Below, piece after piece: positions 33,649 through 46,158 of a stretch of 64,000 nt of DNA. Position numbers and translations under genes: made by a program. Every line of letters begins with the position of its first letter. The stretch's first letter is position 1. The notes beneath the pieces are model-generated. The model was given only the letters and a program-made list of their open reading frames with translations, was not told where the DNA came from and made no database searches. The stretch comes from Diplolepis rosae (Eukaryota > Arthropoda > Insecta > Hymenoptera > Diplolepididae), in contig JAPYXD010000727.1 of NCBI GenBank assembly GCA_030998225.1, positions 7,626,001 through 7,690,000 on the forward strand, written 5' to 3'.

Positions 33649-36600
33649 TAGAGATCCTCAAGGGAGAGTTGAGACACAGAGTCTAGTGTGCATCACGATT
33701 AGTCCGGAACCAGAAGTCGTCACAACTGCGCGAAAAATTTGAAATATCTAAACGTTGTAGATGCGCGTTTGTAGGTTAGGAAAGTCAGTGTTGTGATCAG
33801 TTGACAGTTGCTGTTAGTTCAGAATTCAGCCTCTAAAGGCTTTGTGTTAAAGTGTATTCCAAAAAATACTGAAATTAAAGAAAAATGGATGGAGAACATC
33901 ATTAAATATAATGATCGAGACAAAGATTGGCAGCCAGGTCCAGGGTTTCGCGTTTGTGAGGTGTGTTTTTCGTGAACAAAAAAATTTTTGTTTGAAACAA
34001 TTTCAATACATGAAGTATGTCTCAGGTACACTTTGCACCTGAGATGTGGGGAGTCTCGGGTAATAAAAAAAGAATCCGACCTGGAGCAGTACCAACTTTA
34101 TTTCCGAATGAACCCAAAAGAATGACAAGAGAACACGAAAAAGCTTTTGTTAGAAGGATAAGAGTAGTATTCATTATATTTTTGTAGATCCTTTATTTTT
34201 TATGTTTTGATCTTACAAATCATACAATAAGAAAAGATTAAAAATGATTCCATTTGTGGGCGTCTAATAGGGATAAACATAACCTCATATAAAAAAAATG
34301 AGAAAGCGTTCAAGATTAAAAAATGATCCCACAGACATAAAGTACCGTACAAAACGCCATAGAAATGACTTATTTTTCTCTGTTTTATACTTTTTATGTT
34401 TCATAGTGTCTGTGCTTTAGAAATAGTAAAACTTTAGAATGTTCATTCGAATTATTGCTACTTGCAAATTAGAAGCGCGTTGTTTTGTTAAAGCATGAAA
34501 TTATCTGACAAAAGCTTATTGTAGGAAACTTTTTACAGTATTCAGGCACCGCTGAAAACTTCCGTAGCTCACATTCAACTGATTGTTTGAAGACTGACAG
34601 TAAGGTAAAAGAAGTCAAGAATGATTGAAGATAATATATTTTCCATTGTGGAAGCCGTTCCAAAAATAATAAACTGATATGTATAGTAACCATTTATTTC
34701 GTTTCGATTGTAGAATTTGACTGTGCTTGACAAAAACCCATCTCTGAGTGGTAATTTCAATAATATACAAGCAGGCACTTCTGGTAATCTACCTACAGAT
34801 TCTGTGGACTATAATTTGGAAGCTGGTAGCAAGGTAAAAAAAATTGCGATGGAAGTTTTGTACAGTTCTTAATAAATATTGATTTTCAAGTTTCAAAGTA
34901 TGCTTGTCATTAAAAATTGTTTCAATTGACATGTATATCGAATAATGAGAGTGCTCTTATCTCGTAGGACTTAGTCATCACGCCAAGAACTGAAGCTTCA
35001 TTCAAAGATGATTTGAGTATCGCCACTTCGTCTGCTGCTTTTAAAGATTGTGAATTCATGGAAGTTGAAAATGAGGTAAAATATTCTCCCTCTAAATAAC
35101 TCTACTTATGATGCAAAAAACAGTACCTAATTAATCTTTTCTTGTATTGAAAAAAAGCATGTTTCATATCCCAGTAAGAAGGAGTTGATTGGGACGCATA
35201 AAGTGGCATTAAACATTTGATTGCGTTTGTATGCGGATTAATTGCATTTTAGGGCCAAAAGCATTAAATGGCATTGGCCTGCTCAATACAGAATTCAGAA
35301 TGGGGACAAATCAAAACCAGGAAAGTACTCGAAGTCTACAATAAAAAAAGCACTCCGTTTGAAATTTACTTGTGTAAATGCAGGTTATGATGAGCTTTTA
35401 AAACAAGGAATACCTCTGCCTACCCTGAGAACTATAAGCCGAAGGATTGAGCATATCAAGTTGGAACCTGGCATATCAGATGAAATCTTTGATTATTTAG
35501 AGAAAAAAGTGGGAACTTTAACCGAAACTGATAAGGAATGCTCGCTTGCTATAGACGAAGTTTCTATTGAAGGTGGACGTATGTATGACCCTCAAACTAA
35601 ACAGTATCTTGGAGATATAACCATTCCGTCGAAGGATAAGGGTAAGAAAAATTCTAATACTAATTATCAATCCGAAGATAACAATAAAGCTAAGCATGGC
35701 ATGGTATGCATATTAGTGGGGACAGCATGTCGGTGGAAGCAAATTATTGGATACGACTTCACGGGCATTGGATTTGATGGAACAAAATTAAAACCGAATA
35801 TTTTGCAGATCATCGAGAAAGCTGAAAATATTGGATTACGGGTCAATAGCGTTACATCTAACATGGGACCTTCCAACGTTGCTTGCTGGAAGTCCTTTGG
35901 AGTCACAGCTGGTAGAAACAGGAATATTGAAAACTCTATTCCTCACCCATTTCCAAGAGAGGATCCAGACAGAAGGCTGTTTTTTTCGCAGATGTGCCTC
36001 ATCTATTGAAAAATATCGTTTCCGGTATCATCAATAATGGAAAAATATATATTCCTGAAGATTTGCAGGAGACTTACGATTTGCCCACCAATGTCGTCAA
36101 TACTGAACATTTAGTAGAAATGCTGAAACTGCAAGAGGATTTAGCGTTCACACTGACGCCGGGCCTTCATGTGCAAGATGTTTTGCTAACAAAAAATAGT
36201 CAATTTGCGAAAATGAAAGTAAATAGAGCGAAGAAAATTTTAAGCCCAGAAAATGGTGCAGCCCTTTATTTTCTTGCTGATGAAAATTCAAAACCTGAAT
36301 ATATTACAACTGCTTGGTTTGTCTCAAATATTGCAAAATGGTTTAGACTGATGACGTCTCGTAATTTACAAAACGCAATTAGCACATTTGATAGAAAAAA
36401 ATACGAAGAAACAATCTCATTTTTAAGGGAAATGGTAAACCTTTTAAGTAACTTGCGAGTTGGTGATGCAGGTATTTTCAAACCTCTTCAAAAGGGTTTC
36501 ATGCTGTCTACTACATCCGCAATACAATTGAGCCAATATCTTTTAGAAAAACGAGGTTTCAAATTTGTCCTTACGTCAAGATTTACGCAAGATTGCGTTG

Positions 36601-37944
36601 AAAACTTATTTAGTTTGATTCGATCAAAACACGTCACTCCAAATGTTCTTCAATTTAAGTACGATCTTCGACTAATATCTATTTCACAATATATAAAACC
36701 TGTAAAAACTAGCAACTATGAGTTTGATGACAGCACTTATGTGGTCGATTTTTTTAATACCTACGAGCCTCTAAAACTAAACTCGAAAAATATAGTAAAT
36801 AGTACACCGAGCGAAAGTAGCGTATCTTCAGATCAGTCAAAAAGAAATAAGATTTCAGTTAATGTTGAAGTAAATGATGTTTTGAAAACGGAGAACGCAC
36901 TGAGAAAAGTATCTGTTAATATTTTACCAGATACTTCGGATGAACAAAATAATGCGTCTACATCAGTCATTAATCCTTATCATTCTTGGCAACAAAATCC
37001 TCAATCACATTTTGAAGATATTCCCATGTTTCTCAACGATGACCAAAGATTCTTTGTAAAGTTCCCGAGTCCGATCAAAAATGTAGAAAAAAATGCCTTG
37101 TATCAAGCAGCTGGATATTTGATTCACAGTATTATAAAGAAAAGAAAAAATAACATATGTGAATCTTGTATAGCATCCGTCGGATTTAGAGAGAATACCC
37201 AGTTACCTTATTCTACATACACCAGTTACAGATGCTATAAAGAAAATACCCTTTTTTTCGTAAATGAGGATACTTTTCAATTCTTCTTAGAATTAGACCA
37301 CATATTCAGATCGAGCATTCCAATTATAAATGGACAAAAAAATCTAAATGTATTTAACTCCCTGTTGTCATCATTTCAGAAAGTTGCAGTTCATCACGTT
37401 TTACCGTGCCATAATCTGAAAGACAAAATTTTACGCAGATTTCTCATGTTTCGCTTACGAATTTGTAATCAAGCCAAAATAAAAGAAAAAGAAGTAGGGT
37501 ACGATAGTAAAAGTGTGGCAATGCACACTACCTTTCAGTAATTTTTCATAATAAACACTTTTTGTCTTAAAAATGGTTTATTTCTTTCCTTATTCATTCC
37601 TCGCTTACTTCTTCTGTTGACTTTATTACATAATAAGTACACTTTCTTTGAAATATTTGTTTCATTCTTGGATTGTATAAATGTCTTGAAATTGGACAGT
37701 ATTATAAACTGGTTTTAATTCATTGCATTATTTCGCTAAATAGTTTTACTTGTATTGACTGTATACTTTTTCAATACTTCAATAATTTATATTATCGTCT
37801 TTTTCAAAATGCTTTCCTGCAAAACTGTATAGTTGTTGAATTTAATTTAAAAATGGCGCGCTTTTGAAGACTTCTGGTTCCGGTTTAATCGCAACCAATC
37901 AAAAACGGGGGATCTGTGTCTCAACTCTCCCTTGAGGATCTCTA
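33649..37944 (+). mobile_element. P element, near-complete
   Basis: Perfect 32-bp TIRs (33649-33680 and 37913-37944) start TAGAGATCCTCAAGGG. A perfect 8-bp target duplication TATAGACC stands outside (33641-33648, 37945-37952). The uninterrupted site is in block B copy 2 at 62498-62505. Thirty-odd-bp TIRs and an 8-bp duplication are diagnostic of P elements. The element is 4296 bp and encodes one spliced transposase on the plus strand. Perfect ends and an empty paralogous site point to insertion after the block duplication, probably recent. Confidence 0.95.
33820..37541 (+). pseudogene. P-element transposase (THAP DNA-binding plus RNase H-like domain), one frameshift
   Basis: The transposase is the P-family (THAP9-like) DNA-cutting enzyme. 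Exon 33820-33960 encodes most of a THAP finger (IPKNTEIKEKW ... GFRVCE). A 65-bp intron (33961-34025) joins it to VHFAPEMW and RIRPGAVPTLFPNE, restoring C-x2-H and the THAP end motif. Short in-phase exons follow at about 34548-34602, 34712-34833 and 34968-35074. A tentative micro-exon is at 35159-35174. The main exon starts at 35253. It has LAIDEVS with the first catalytic Asp, YDFTGIGFDG, then ADVPHLLKN and a long C-terminal region to the TAA at 37539-37541. One T is missing in the run 35980-35986, shifting the frame between HPFPREDPDRRLFF and ADVPHLLKN. The first Cys pair of the THAP finger was not found. Confidence 0.85.
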
Positions 37945-38132
37945 TATAGACCGAGCGATGCTCTTCTTAGTTTACCTCCGTAGAACAGTTACCCGGTCCA
38001 GATAGTAATTACCATAAGACTAAATTTAAAGAGTATTTAATACTTATTTACGCTTGTGTATCACGTATTGCTCATATGCAGGGGCAATAATTAAAATTTT
38101 TAAAATTTAATGTTACCGGGATGTAACACATG

Positions 38133-38500
38133 CACTTAAGGGTGGTTACCCCTTATAAATTAATTTCTCATGAAAATGCAAATATACGTCAACTTTATTT
38201 TATTATCGCGTGTAACATATATTTTTTCCAGATTTCTCGGGTTGAAATAATGTCCGTTTGAAAATTTTTTGTATAATTAAAACTTATTGTGAGGTAGTTT
38301 ACCCCCCAAAAATCTTTTTTATCAAGTTGACAAAATCACATATTTCATCTCTCATAGTGAGGATATTTTTCGAGTTGTTTTGATTGTGAAAAATTCTGTT
38401 ATTATATGTGAAACAATTAAATAGGTATTTGGTACCGCACTTTTCGGGGGGTGATTTTTACCCCCTAAAAACTATTTTGAGCACGTAAAAAAAATACGTG
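38133..38500. repeat. Direct-repeat monomers right of the LTR
   Basis: Diverged copies of the 32130-32455 unit, with GGTGGTTACCCC, GAGGTAGTTTACCCCCC and GGGGTGATTTTTACCCCC palindromes at roughly 150-bp spacing. The same set is at 62745-63120. Confidence 0.6.
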
Positions 38501-39281
38501 TCGCTTACTTTTCGAGTACTACAACATGTGTGCGAACGAAAAAAATCGAAGGGGGACACCTACCTAGGGTTCCTTGTGAGTTGTGTTAGAGGTAAAGTTG
38601 AAAGGACAAAGTGGAGTGTTGTGGGAGGGAGGAGAGGTATCCCTTTGAATACATTTCAGTTATATGTTCAGGTTTTTGGTTGTGCCTATATAATTAGCTG
38701 TACAATCAATGTCAGGGATATTGTAGACGACGTGATGTGTCAAGTCTTGGTGTGGGATCTTTTGCTGATTTGAAAAAATGTGATAGGTCATTGGTATTAC
38801 GAGGGGCAATTTTTACATTGAGAGGTTTAGCGATACCTGAAAGTTTTTCAGATAACCCTTTAACATAGGAAAGTGACAAATATTTTTTTGTTTGGCTTGA
38901 TGGGTTTGGTTGTATTGTGCGAGTGTACGAGTGAGTGAATGCCTCGCTATCCCTCGCAGATAGATGGTGTATTCGGGGGCAGGTTATAGAGGCTTTGTGT
39001 GACAGATAATTAAGTCTATGTTTTATGGTTGAATTGAACATTGTTATTGGATGATTGTTTTGTGACAGAATATTTCTGAGTTTTTGAATGTTTTCTGTGT
39101 GGAAGTTTTTGTGTGCTTAGATGATGCCTTTGTCCACTAGGTTGTTGATGACATTAATTTTGTAATGTAATGGGCGGTGAGAATGAAAGTTAAGAATACG
39201 GCCTGAGTAAGTAGGTTTTTGATACCAGTTTGTCTTCACGTTTTCACCTGTTCTGATGATAATAACATCCAAAAAACATTT
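38500..39281 (-). pseudogene. Penelope-like retroelement, RT end and GIY-YIG start, copy 1
   Basis: On the minus strand, after a truncated start at 39281, the reading contains INSTIKHRL-like and KKYLSLSYVKGLSEKL, then APRNTNDLSHFFKSAKDPTPRLDTS. This is the conserved region linking the reverse transcriptase to the GIY-YIG endonuclease in Penelope-like elements. A 2-bp deletion relative to copy 2 then shifts the frame. The following DCTANYIGTTKNLN has the YIG motif of the nuclease. Several stops make it non-functional. It is a 3'-end fragment without the main RT motifs. Confidence 0.75.
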
Positions 39282-42200
39282 TGGTGTCCCGATTGAAGCA
39301 ATGGAATCTTGTGGAAAGTGATTTCAAAGTGACATGTGCACGAGATAGGAACCTAACTTCGTTCGAACAAATTTTCAAAGATGATCATACCGACAACAAG
39401 CTTGTATATAATACCTAAATGCTTTATATATAGGTTTTTTACGAATTTTAGGTTCATAGACATTGTATTAACCAGTCACTCTGCCCATACTACCTTAATA
39501 CATAAAAAATAATCTGTGAGATGTAAAAGAGAAATTTTACAAGAAAACTGGATAATCATATCTAGATTTCTTGAGCTGAATTTCAACTTAATCAATCCAT
39601 TAGACTTTGAAACATATTGATAACGTTTTTGAATACGCACATCCACAAAAATGACTGCTATATATATATATAATTTTATTAGTTTTTAAATTGAATTTCA
39701 TACACGGAGGAAAATAGTTGAGGTAATTTCACTCGACTCTGTCAATTAAACTTGGGACATAAGGACATTTGAGCATTTATTCAATCCTAGTCGGGTAAAA
39801 TGAATTTGATAAATACCTGATTTACCCAAAGTGAATAACAATAGGAGTTACATAGGAAATAGTAAGCAGTTGAGTAAAACGTCATCGACGACAGGGCATC
39901 AACATTCATCAGTGGATTAACATGAAATGTATTAGTATATCACCGACGCTTGAGCAGTTCCAAACTGTAGTTTAGTAAACTGATAACATTACATATATAA
40001 ACCTGGTAACTACACTTATATATAGTACGATACGCTTTTGTCGAATCACAAACACGTTTGCTGACAATTCTGAGACATAAAACTTGGAACTTTCTTATAT
40101 AGTGACTGCAAGAGTTATTCAGAGCTTGTGAGAGTAAGTGTTGTGACTAGAGTTTTTGAGCCTTTCTCAAGTAAAAATAAATCAACTTTTTTCATAAATT
40201 GTCCATAAACTATTTTTTTAAATTAATTATTATAATTATGATTATTGATATATACTCATATCTGAACATAGATATACGGATTTCAAATGATAAAATCTCC
40301 AAAAATGTGTCATGGTCACCGCTGATTTTAAATTCAAAGATGGAAATTTTATGATGGGAAATATAGCAGGATGATTTATTTGAAGAAGTATCACTGCTAT
40401 CAATTGGGTCATGATGTATTCATAATATATTGAGAAAACTCATTTTGAAAAAAAAGTTATTTGTTGTCCTAATAATAATACCTTCAAGTCATCTTGAAAA
40501 ATGACCTGAAGGTCATGATTGTCAAGGTGATGTACACCTTAACATTACATCGACTTTTGTGAAGCATCTTGAGCGTTTTTTTACCCCGGAAAACTAAGAC
40601 ATTTCAGAAAAAGGGCATCTGGTCGTTTCTCAGACATTTGACCTTAATGTTTTACCTTTTCAAGGTCACAAAAACCATTTTTCCACCGGTCATTTTTTAA
40701 GTAAAATTTCCCGCTCTTTTCAAATCTGCAGTCAAAAATAGGGGTTCTCATTTAAGCAAAGGGTTTTACCTCCATTTGACCTTGATAGTTGACCTCAAGG
40801 TCATAATTGATGGCACAGTCAAATGTCCCCCTTGGTCTTGGTCAACCTTTGTGCGAACCATTTATTCGTAGATAAAGTATTTTAGAAGATATTTGGGATT
40901 ATAGATTAAAATGGGTCACCGTGTATATTGAATGACTCCATAGTAAATTTAAGAATGTACGCGTCGTACTTAGCCACTGAACAAAATTTACATTGCAGCT
41001 ATGTACAAAATACTCTTCACTAAACTGAATTTTAGAGCGCGACCATAGTAAAATTGAAAATGCGCGCAGCGTCATGGCGCATGCTAGATGCTTTGCATGC
41101 ATTTATCTCGTGTCTCTTGTTTCAATTGTGTTGAATTCTGAGATGTAGTAGCAGGTCAAGCGGTGGGACAATTTTTATTTTTACGTGAGATTTTCGAGTG
41201 TTTCTGCACGAAAAGATAAGTTTATATTTTTGATTTTTTCAAAATAAAATATAAAATTTCAAATCCTCAATTTATCATGCATTTTCTCGCCAAATTTATT
41301 TCTAAACACGAGGTCTCTTTAATATTAAATATTAAGGTTAGAAAAATTTCCCATCAAATCATTAATATTTTACCTGGTTTAAAAAATATGATTCTTCTTA
41401 TTTGATAGATTTTTCGATTGGTATCTAAAAAATTGCAATTTTATCCATCATTTATTGAGATATTTTTGTATAATTATCGTGAGAGATTCATTAGGTAATC
41501 GTAACAGTGTTTTGATCAATGAATTTATTAAAAATTGTATTGTATATTAGACAATAAGTATAAATGGAAACATTCTTAAATTTCAAATTTGATCTATCAA
41601 GTAGAAAATTAGTTTTCTATTTGAGATCTTTTTTGGAATTCTGAAAAAAAATTAAAAAATCGCATCGATTGTATTAAAACTGTTTTTAATGTGCAAGGCT
41701 ATATTTTACTGTTTTATAGCATTTATTTTAACGCTTCATATCATTCTAATCATCCCGTAAATTACTATGTACCTTACTGAAATTTGGTGTAGTCTCAGTA
41801 TGATCCACTGTTTAAATGGAACATAGTAAACAATCATATTTTCCGACGGTAGGAATTAATATAAAAATCTCCATTTATGTTACCGACGATTGATGCGAGT
41901 GTATAAAATACATCATTACCATCATGTGAAAATTCGGGCATAGTGCTGGAAAATGATCCAGAGTTTTTTCACGTTGAAACCAGTTAAAAACATTATTGAT
42001 GAATATTATAATAACATCATTGTTTTCAATGTAGTTTCCTAAATGCAGTCTACTTCAATAAAGAGTTTATGATTTATAACTTCCGGAAGGTGGAGATAGA
42101 CATATTTTTCTAACAAGTAAAAACGAAAGAGTTTAGTAAGCTAATGTGTTTTCAAAAACAGAATAAAATAATACTAATTTTTTTCTAAATGTTGAAATTA

Positions 42201-42658
42201 AAGAGAGATAATGTAAAATTTCACCTAAATCTTAAACTATGATAATGTAAAATATTCTGATGGAAATGAAGAGTTATTGCCGATGAAAGAAAAATTTTAT
42301 GGACGCAATATCTCTCTGTTCACATTAATATCGATAGATTATTAAATAATAAATGCAACATTCAAATAAATGATATATTTATTCAGATCAAGCAAAATAA
42401 AATATAATTTTATCTCTGAATATAAATGAGTTAAAATTTGAATCAACTAAAATCAGTGAACTAGTTTTGTCGACGCAGTAACAATTATTATCCGCCGATT
42501 TTTGATTGAAAATGACTAATTGCTTATTGAAAGTAGCATAATAATTTCAATTTATTTAAATGTAAACTAAGTTGGATTCAGAGTTCAAACATACGTGGGA
42601 TCAAGTATTCATTTTCTTGAACCCGTCTGGTATGATATTGACGTATTTACGATCATTT
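39282..42658. other. Intergenic or intronic region without supported genes
   Basis: An isolated TACACGGAGGAAAATAGTTG end (39701-39760) matches the TIR of the element at 51820-55011. A TATATATATATA tract lies at 39660. The stretch 40480-40870 is a relic described separately. No exon resembling the protease-homologue gene was found here. Confidence 0.5.
40480..40870. mobile_element. Relic of the AAGGTCA-rich transposon family
   Basis: It contains GACCTGAAGGTCATGATTG, TTGACCTTGATAG and CTGCAGTCAAAAATAGG, the last matching CTGCAGTCAAAAATGCA of the TIRs at 19354-22747. The ends are not recognisable. Confidence 0.55.
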
Positions 42659-43497
42659 CTACGAACGAGTATTTGGTCTACGCGGATTTCTAGAAGGCCT
42701 CACCCCTGTAAGTCTGACTGATTCGGGAACACCTGCGTCCTCCTGGATATTAGAATTTTGTCTACGCGGATTTGCAGAAGGCCTCGTCCTTGTAAGTCTG
42801 ACTAATTCGGGAACACCTGCGTCTTCCTGGATATTAGAATTTCGTCTTCGCGGATTTGCAGAAGGCCTCGTCCCTGTAAGTCTGACTGATTCGGGAACGG
42901 GAATACTTTCGTTCTCCTCCCCGATATTAAGATTTCGAATCATTCTGTCAAGTGGCGCTACTGATTGGGGTCCGGCGTGTTGCCGAGTAGAACCCGATCG
43001 CCTTCTTCCGGTGGTAATCGATCTTTGAGATGGCTCATGAACCTCTAAATCATCTGTATCAGCTGTTAAGTGAGAACTTGTATAGCTTGGGTAAGGAGAA
43101 TCACTATCGCCTTGGTAATGAGTACCCATAAGGTTTTGGCCATAACCACCCATTGGACCTTGGTTAGAACCACCCACAGACCCTCCGGAATGAAAATCCG
43201 TATGGGCTGTGCCATAACCACCCATAGACCCGTGGTGTTGAGTATCCATATAGCTTGAGCCATAACCACCCATAGACCCGTGGTGTTGAGTATCCATATA
43301 GCTTGAGCCATAACCACCCATAGATCCGTGATGTTGAGTATCCACATGGCTTGAGCCATAACCACCCATTTGGCTTTGGTGATGAGGATACATTTGACCA
43401 GGGTACATAGGATTCATATTGGATGAGCTTGAAGTATGCTCTTGGATTGCGGATGCAGAATGTGTACTCTCTAACCGTTTTTTACTTTTGCCCTTAG
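42659..43497 (-). CDS. Exon 4 (last) of serine protease homologue: tandem-repeat tail
   Basis: The exon begins after a TTGTTACAG acceptor and completes a codon split after its first base, exactly the phase left by the exon ending at 48088. It adds 278 residues and ends with TAG. The first part is basic and Ser-rich (KGKSKKRLESTHSAS). Next come four 16-residue repeats of the type GSMGGYGSSYMDTQHH, then a Gly/Tyr/Ser-rich stretch. A linker with an RRRSGSTRQH basic patch leads into three 28-residue repeats of the type VPESVRLTGTRPSANPRR...NIQEDAG. No transmembrane segment is visible. Such tails suggest an extracellular, possibly adhesive or scaffold role, but that is inference. Confidence 0.7.
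42660..42915. repeat. 84-bp coding tandem repeat (3 units)
   Basis: ATTCGGGAAC recurs at 42721, 42805 and 42889, a period of 84 bp or 28 codons. It encodes Arg/Pro-rich units in the last exon of the protease homologue. Units differ by a few substitutions and keep the frame, which suggests that selection maintains the coding sequence. Confidence 0.85.
43170..43380. repeat. 48-bp coding tandem repeat (4 units)
   Basis: GCCATAACCACCCAT recurs at about 43211, 43259, 43307 and 43355, a period of 48 bp or 16 codons. It encodes Gly/Tyr/His-rich units. The two middle units are almost identical, so the array has expanded or been homogenised recently. Confidence 0.9.
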
Positions 43498-44742
43498 CTG
43501 TAACAAATAAAAATTGAAATTATAACATCATTAAAGAAACGCATAGATCGTTTTAAAATAGGAAAACAGTTTTTACTATGAATTTCGAATATAAAATTTT
43601 AAAACTCTTTCCAATATGAGAAAAAAACAAAGAACTGCGACTTAAGCATATTATTCAACAAGGAAATTGATTTGATCAAAGTTTGATTTACTAGACCCAA
43701 AGAGGACATACTTGAATAAAGTGAATTTTACTTGAATCAGACATGTTTATTTGTTAAATAGACCACATAGTATTTATGCAATTAGGAATAAAACATAACA
43801 CAGACTAAGGCAAATTAACAATTCACTCAAAACGATATGGGGGAAATAGTTATATCACATTATTATCTTTATGCATTGATTTGTTTAAAAAATTTTGGAA
43901 CGTTCTATTTCAAAAAGCTTTTTCTCATCAGTTTTCTTGTACCATAAGTTCTGAAATTTAATGATTTTTTTCCTTTTTGGTATGCAATTAATCCCGTTTT
44001 AAAATGACAGTGCCAGGAACAATTAAATTTGGTGTAACACTAATGGATTTGCAGAAGCATATGAATATCTGGACTGTCAATATGTAAAATGATTTTAAAT
44101 TTATGATATTTATGATTTATAAATAATAATCGATGCCATAAGTAGCTTTTTCGTAATAGATTTAAGTGGATAAGCAAGTTTATAATTAATTCAATTTTTA
44201 ACCTAATTCTGAAATGTCTTTAATTATTTGAATATTCATTTTTCATGATAAAGTAATTATTATCTTAAGCAAATAACATTTTCAAGGGCATATAATACGT
44301 GTAGGGAATTAGAAAATATCATTGATTTTAAGTTTCTATATGTTTGTATCCAAAATAGTACATAAAATTCTGTTTTCAAAATTTGAGAAATAGTATAAAA
44401 GGTAAAAGCGAACATAGATAGACAACTTCCAGTTTAAAAAATGAAAAAAAGTTAGATTTTACAATATCTATCGAAATTTGATTATTTATTATCAAAACCA
44501 AAATTTGCCTCTGTACGTCCATTTTTATCTTCTCTACCATTTCCCAAAATTTGAAAATAATATTTAATGTTTCGAACGTAAACATTTAAAAAACCGGATT
44601 AACTTCTTCACATGAAGTTACTACTTTTATCAAGTATAACATCCCCTTAATAATGTGTCCTGGCGTACTTTACTATTCATAATGTTAGAAAATAAATTTA
44701 TTCTGTCATTAACTGTTAAACATTTCTAGATTACCGACATTA
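43498..44742. other. Intron 3 of the protease homologue, 3' part
   Basis: The first 100 bp next to the exon match 31309-31415, and 43590-44100 matches 58418-58640 with a deletion. No coding sequence is supported. Confidence 0.55.
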
Positions 44743-45419
44743 GCTGATGCTTTCCATCTCAATTCAACCGGTCCATTCGGGACACGAATTTATTTTTTAA
44801 CGAAATTCAAATATGTTGCTCTTTGATCGAAATAATGAGATACGTATTTTTTTTTGGGCCGAAAAAAAAATTTTCTGAGATTTATCGGCAATTTTGTTTT
44901 TGGGGTAAAAATCTATTTTTTCAATTATTCATGAGAACTTTTTTTCAATTGTCTATAACTTCGTCAAAAATTGACCGATTTTAACAATTTTCTCTTTTAA
45001 ATGTTTGTAATGATTTGTACCACCGAAAAAAGTTAAAAACAATTGCTTGTTGATTGTTCTTAATTTTTTATTTAGCAATAAACAGAAATGGAAATTTTTT
45101 TTAAATTCAATATCTTGAAAAGTGTATTTTTTTTTTCTCTCAAACTTTAAAAAACATTAAAAAGACACCTTGAGTTTCAATTCTACTGAATCTTTAGTAG
45201 CTAAAACTTTTTGTTTCCAAGTTATGATTTTTTGAAGTAAAAAGTCGTTTTCTTCGTAAAAACGTGGACTGCACAATGAATATCAACTTTATATGTTCAA
45301 CGTGTGAAAATTTGACTGATTCAGATTTAGAGAGTACTCGAATTTGAAGACTAGATTTAGTTAACTGTTCTTTACCGAATTTTGATACAAAAATTGTTAA
45401 CTCTGGCTCTTCTACGTAA

Positions 45420-45945
45420 AAGATGGTTTGTTGAAGTAATGATGACTTTTGGCCCAGTATAATAAATTAATAACATGGGTTGTCAAAGTAATGCCGACTT
45501 TCAACCCAGTAAAGTGCCATTACTGGGCCAGACTCTTAGTTTTTGACTTCAAGTATAGGTTTTCGGAGTAATGGTGACTTTTAGACTCTTGATGGGCCGT
45601 TCCTGGGCCAAACTCTGAGTTTTTGACTTTCAGCATGGTTTGCCGGAGTAATGCCGACTTTGGGACCTGTGATGGGCCATTAGTGGGCCGGACACTGGCT
45701 TTTTGACTTACAACACAGTTTTCCGGAGTAATGCCGACTTTCAGCCCAGTAAAGCGCCATTGCTGGGCCGATCTTCAGCGCAAGCATGGGAAATTTTCAT
45801 TTCCAATGTACCATGCCAGTACTGGGACAACAGTGGGCCGATTTGAACGCTGATATTGGTCCAGTAACATTGGCCAACTTATGGCTGCCAAGATTGGTCC
45901 AGTACTGGGCCGTGTTTTCAGTTCCGGCAATTCGCACTTGGGCAG
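45420..45945. repeat. Degenerate ~60-bp repeats in the foldback interior
   Basis: Units contain GGAGTAATGCCGACTTT, a CAGCCCAGTAA-like segment and CATTACTGGGCCGGAC, spaced about 60 bp apart and increasingly degenerate to the right. They are richer in GC than the arms. No protein is encoded. Confidence 0.7.
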
Positions 45946-46158
45946 TAGAGTATAATGGTTCTACTTTTTCCAACATTAAAATCTATTTCATCTAATAAGT
46001 GTAATTAATACAAAATTGAATATAAGTTGACTTATAAATTATGTAAAATTTGATCATTCTTATTTTCAATGCATAGAAAAAAAAAACTTGCAGAAAAGGA
46101 GATATTTACTTTTTCCATTATTTATATTAGAGTTTGCGATAATGTGAGGACGCACATG

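Larger units (their letters stand above)
32456..38128. mobile_element. Solo LTR, interrupted by a P element
   Basis: It starts TGTTACGTCCCG and ends CGGGATGTAACA, a near-perfect 12-bp terminal inversion with TG...CA ends. It is flanked by CATG on both sides (32452-32455, 38129-38132), a 4-bp target duplication as in Ty3/Gypsy elements. No internal gag-pol and no second LTR are present, so it is a solo LTR left by recombination. Without the P element it is about 1.37 kb; the copy in block B2 is 1.67 kb. Confidence 0.75.
31416..39281. repeat. Duplicated block B, copy 1
   Basis: It matches 60035-63895 in the same orientation: Mutator-like fragment, solo LTR, short direct repeats and Penelope-like fragment in the same order. 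This copy carries the P element (33649-37944). It lacks about 240 bp of the LTR present in copy 2 (61697-61936) and about 50 bp near 37967. Confidence 0.9.

Noticed and set aside
31244..39281. Integrated virus or bracovirus-type segment
   Set aside because: No viral structural or replication genes are seen. All recognisable coding sequence belongs to DNA transposons, an LTR or Penelope-like elements.
43066..43365. Alternative frames through the 48-bp repeat
   Set aside because: They arise from the repeat period being a multiple of three. The frame of the last exon alone fits the splice phase and continues beyond the repeat.
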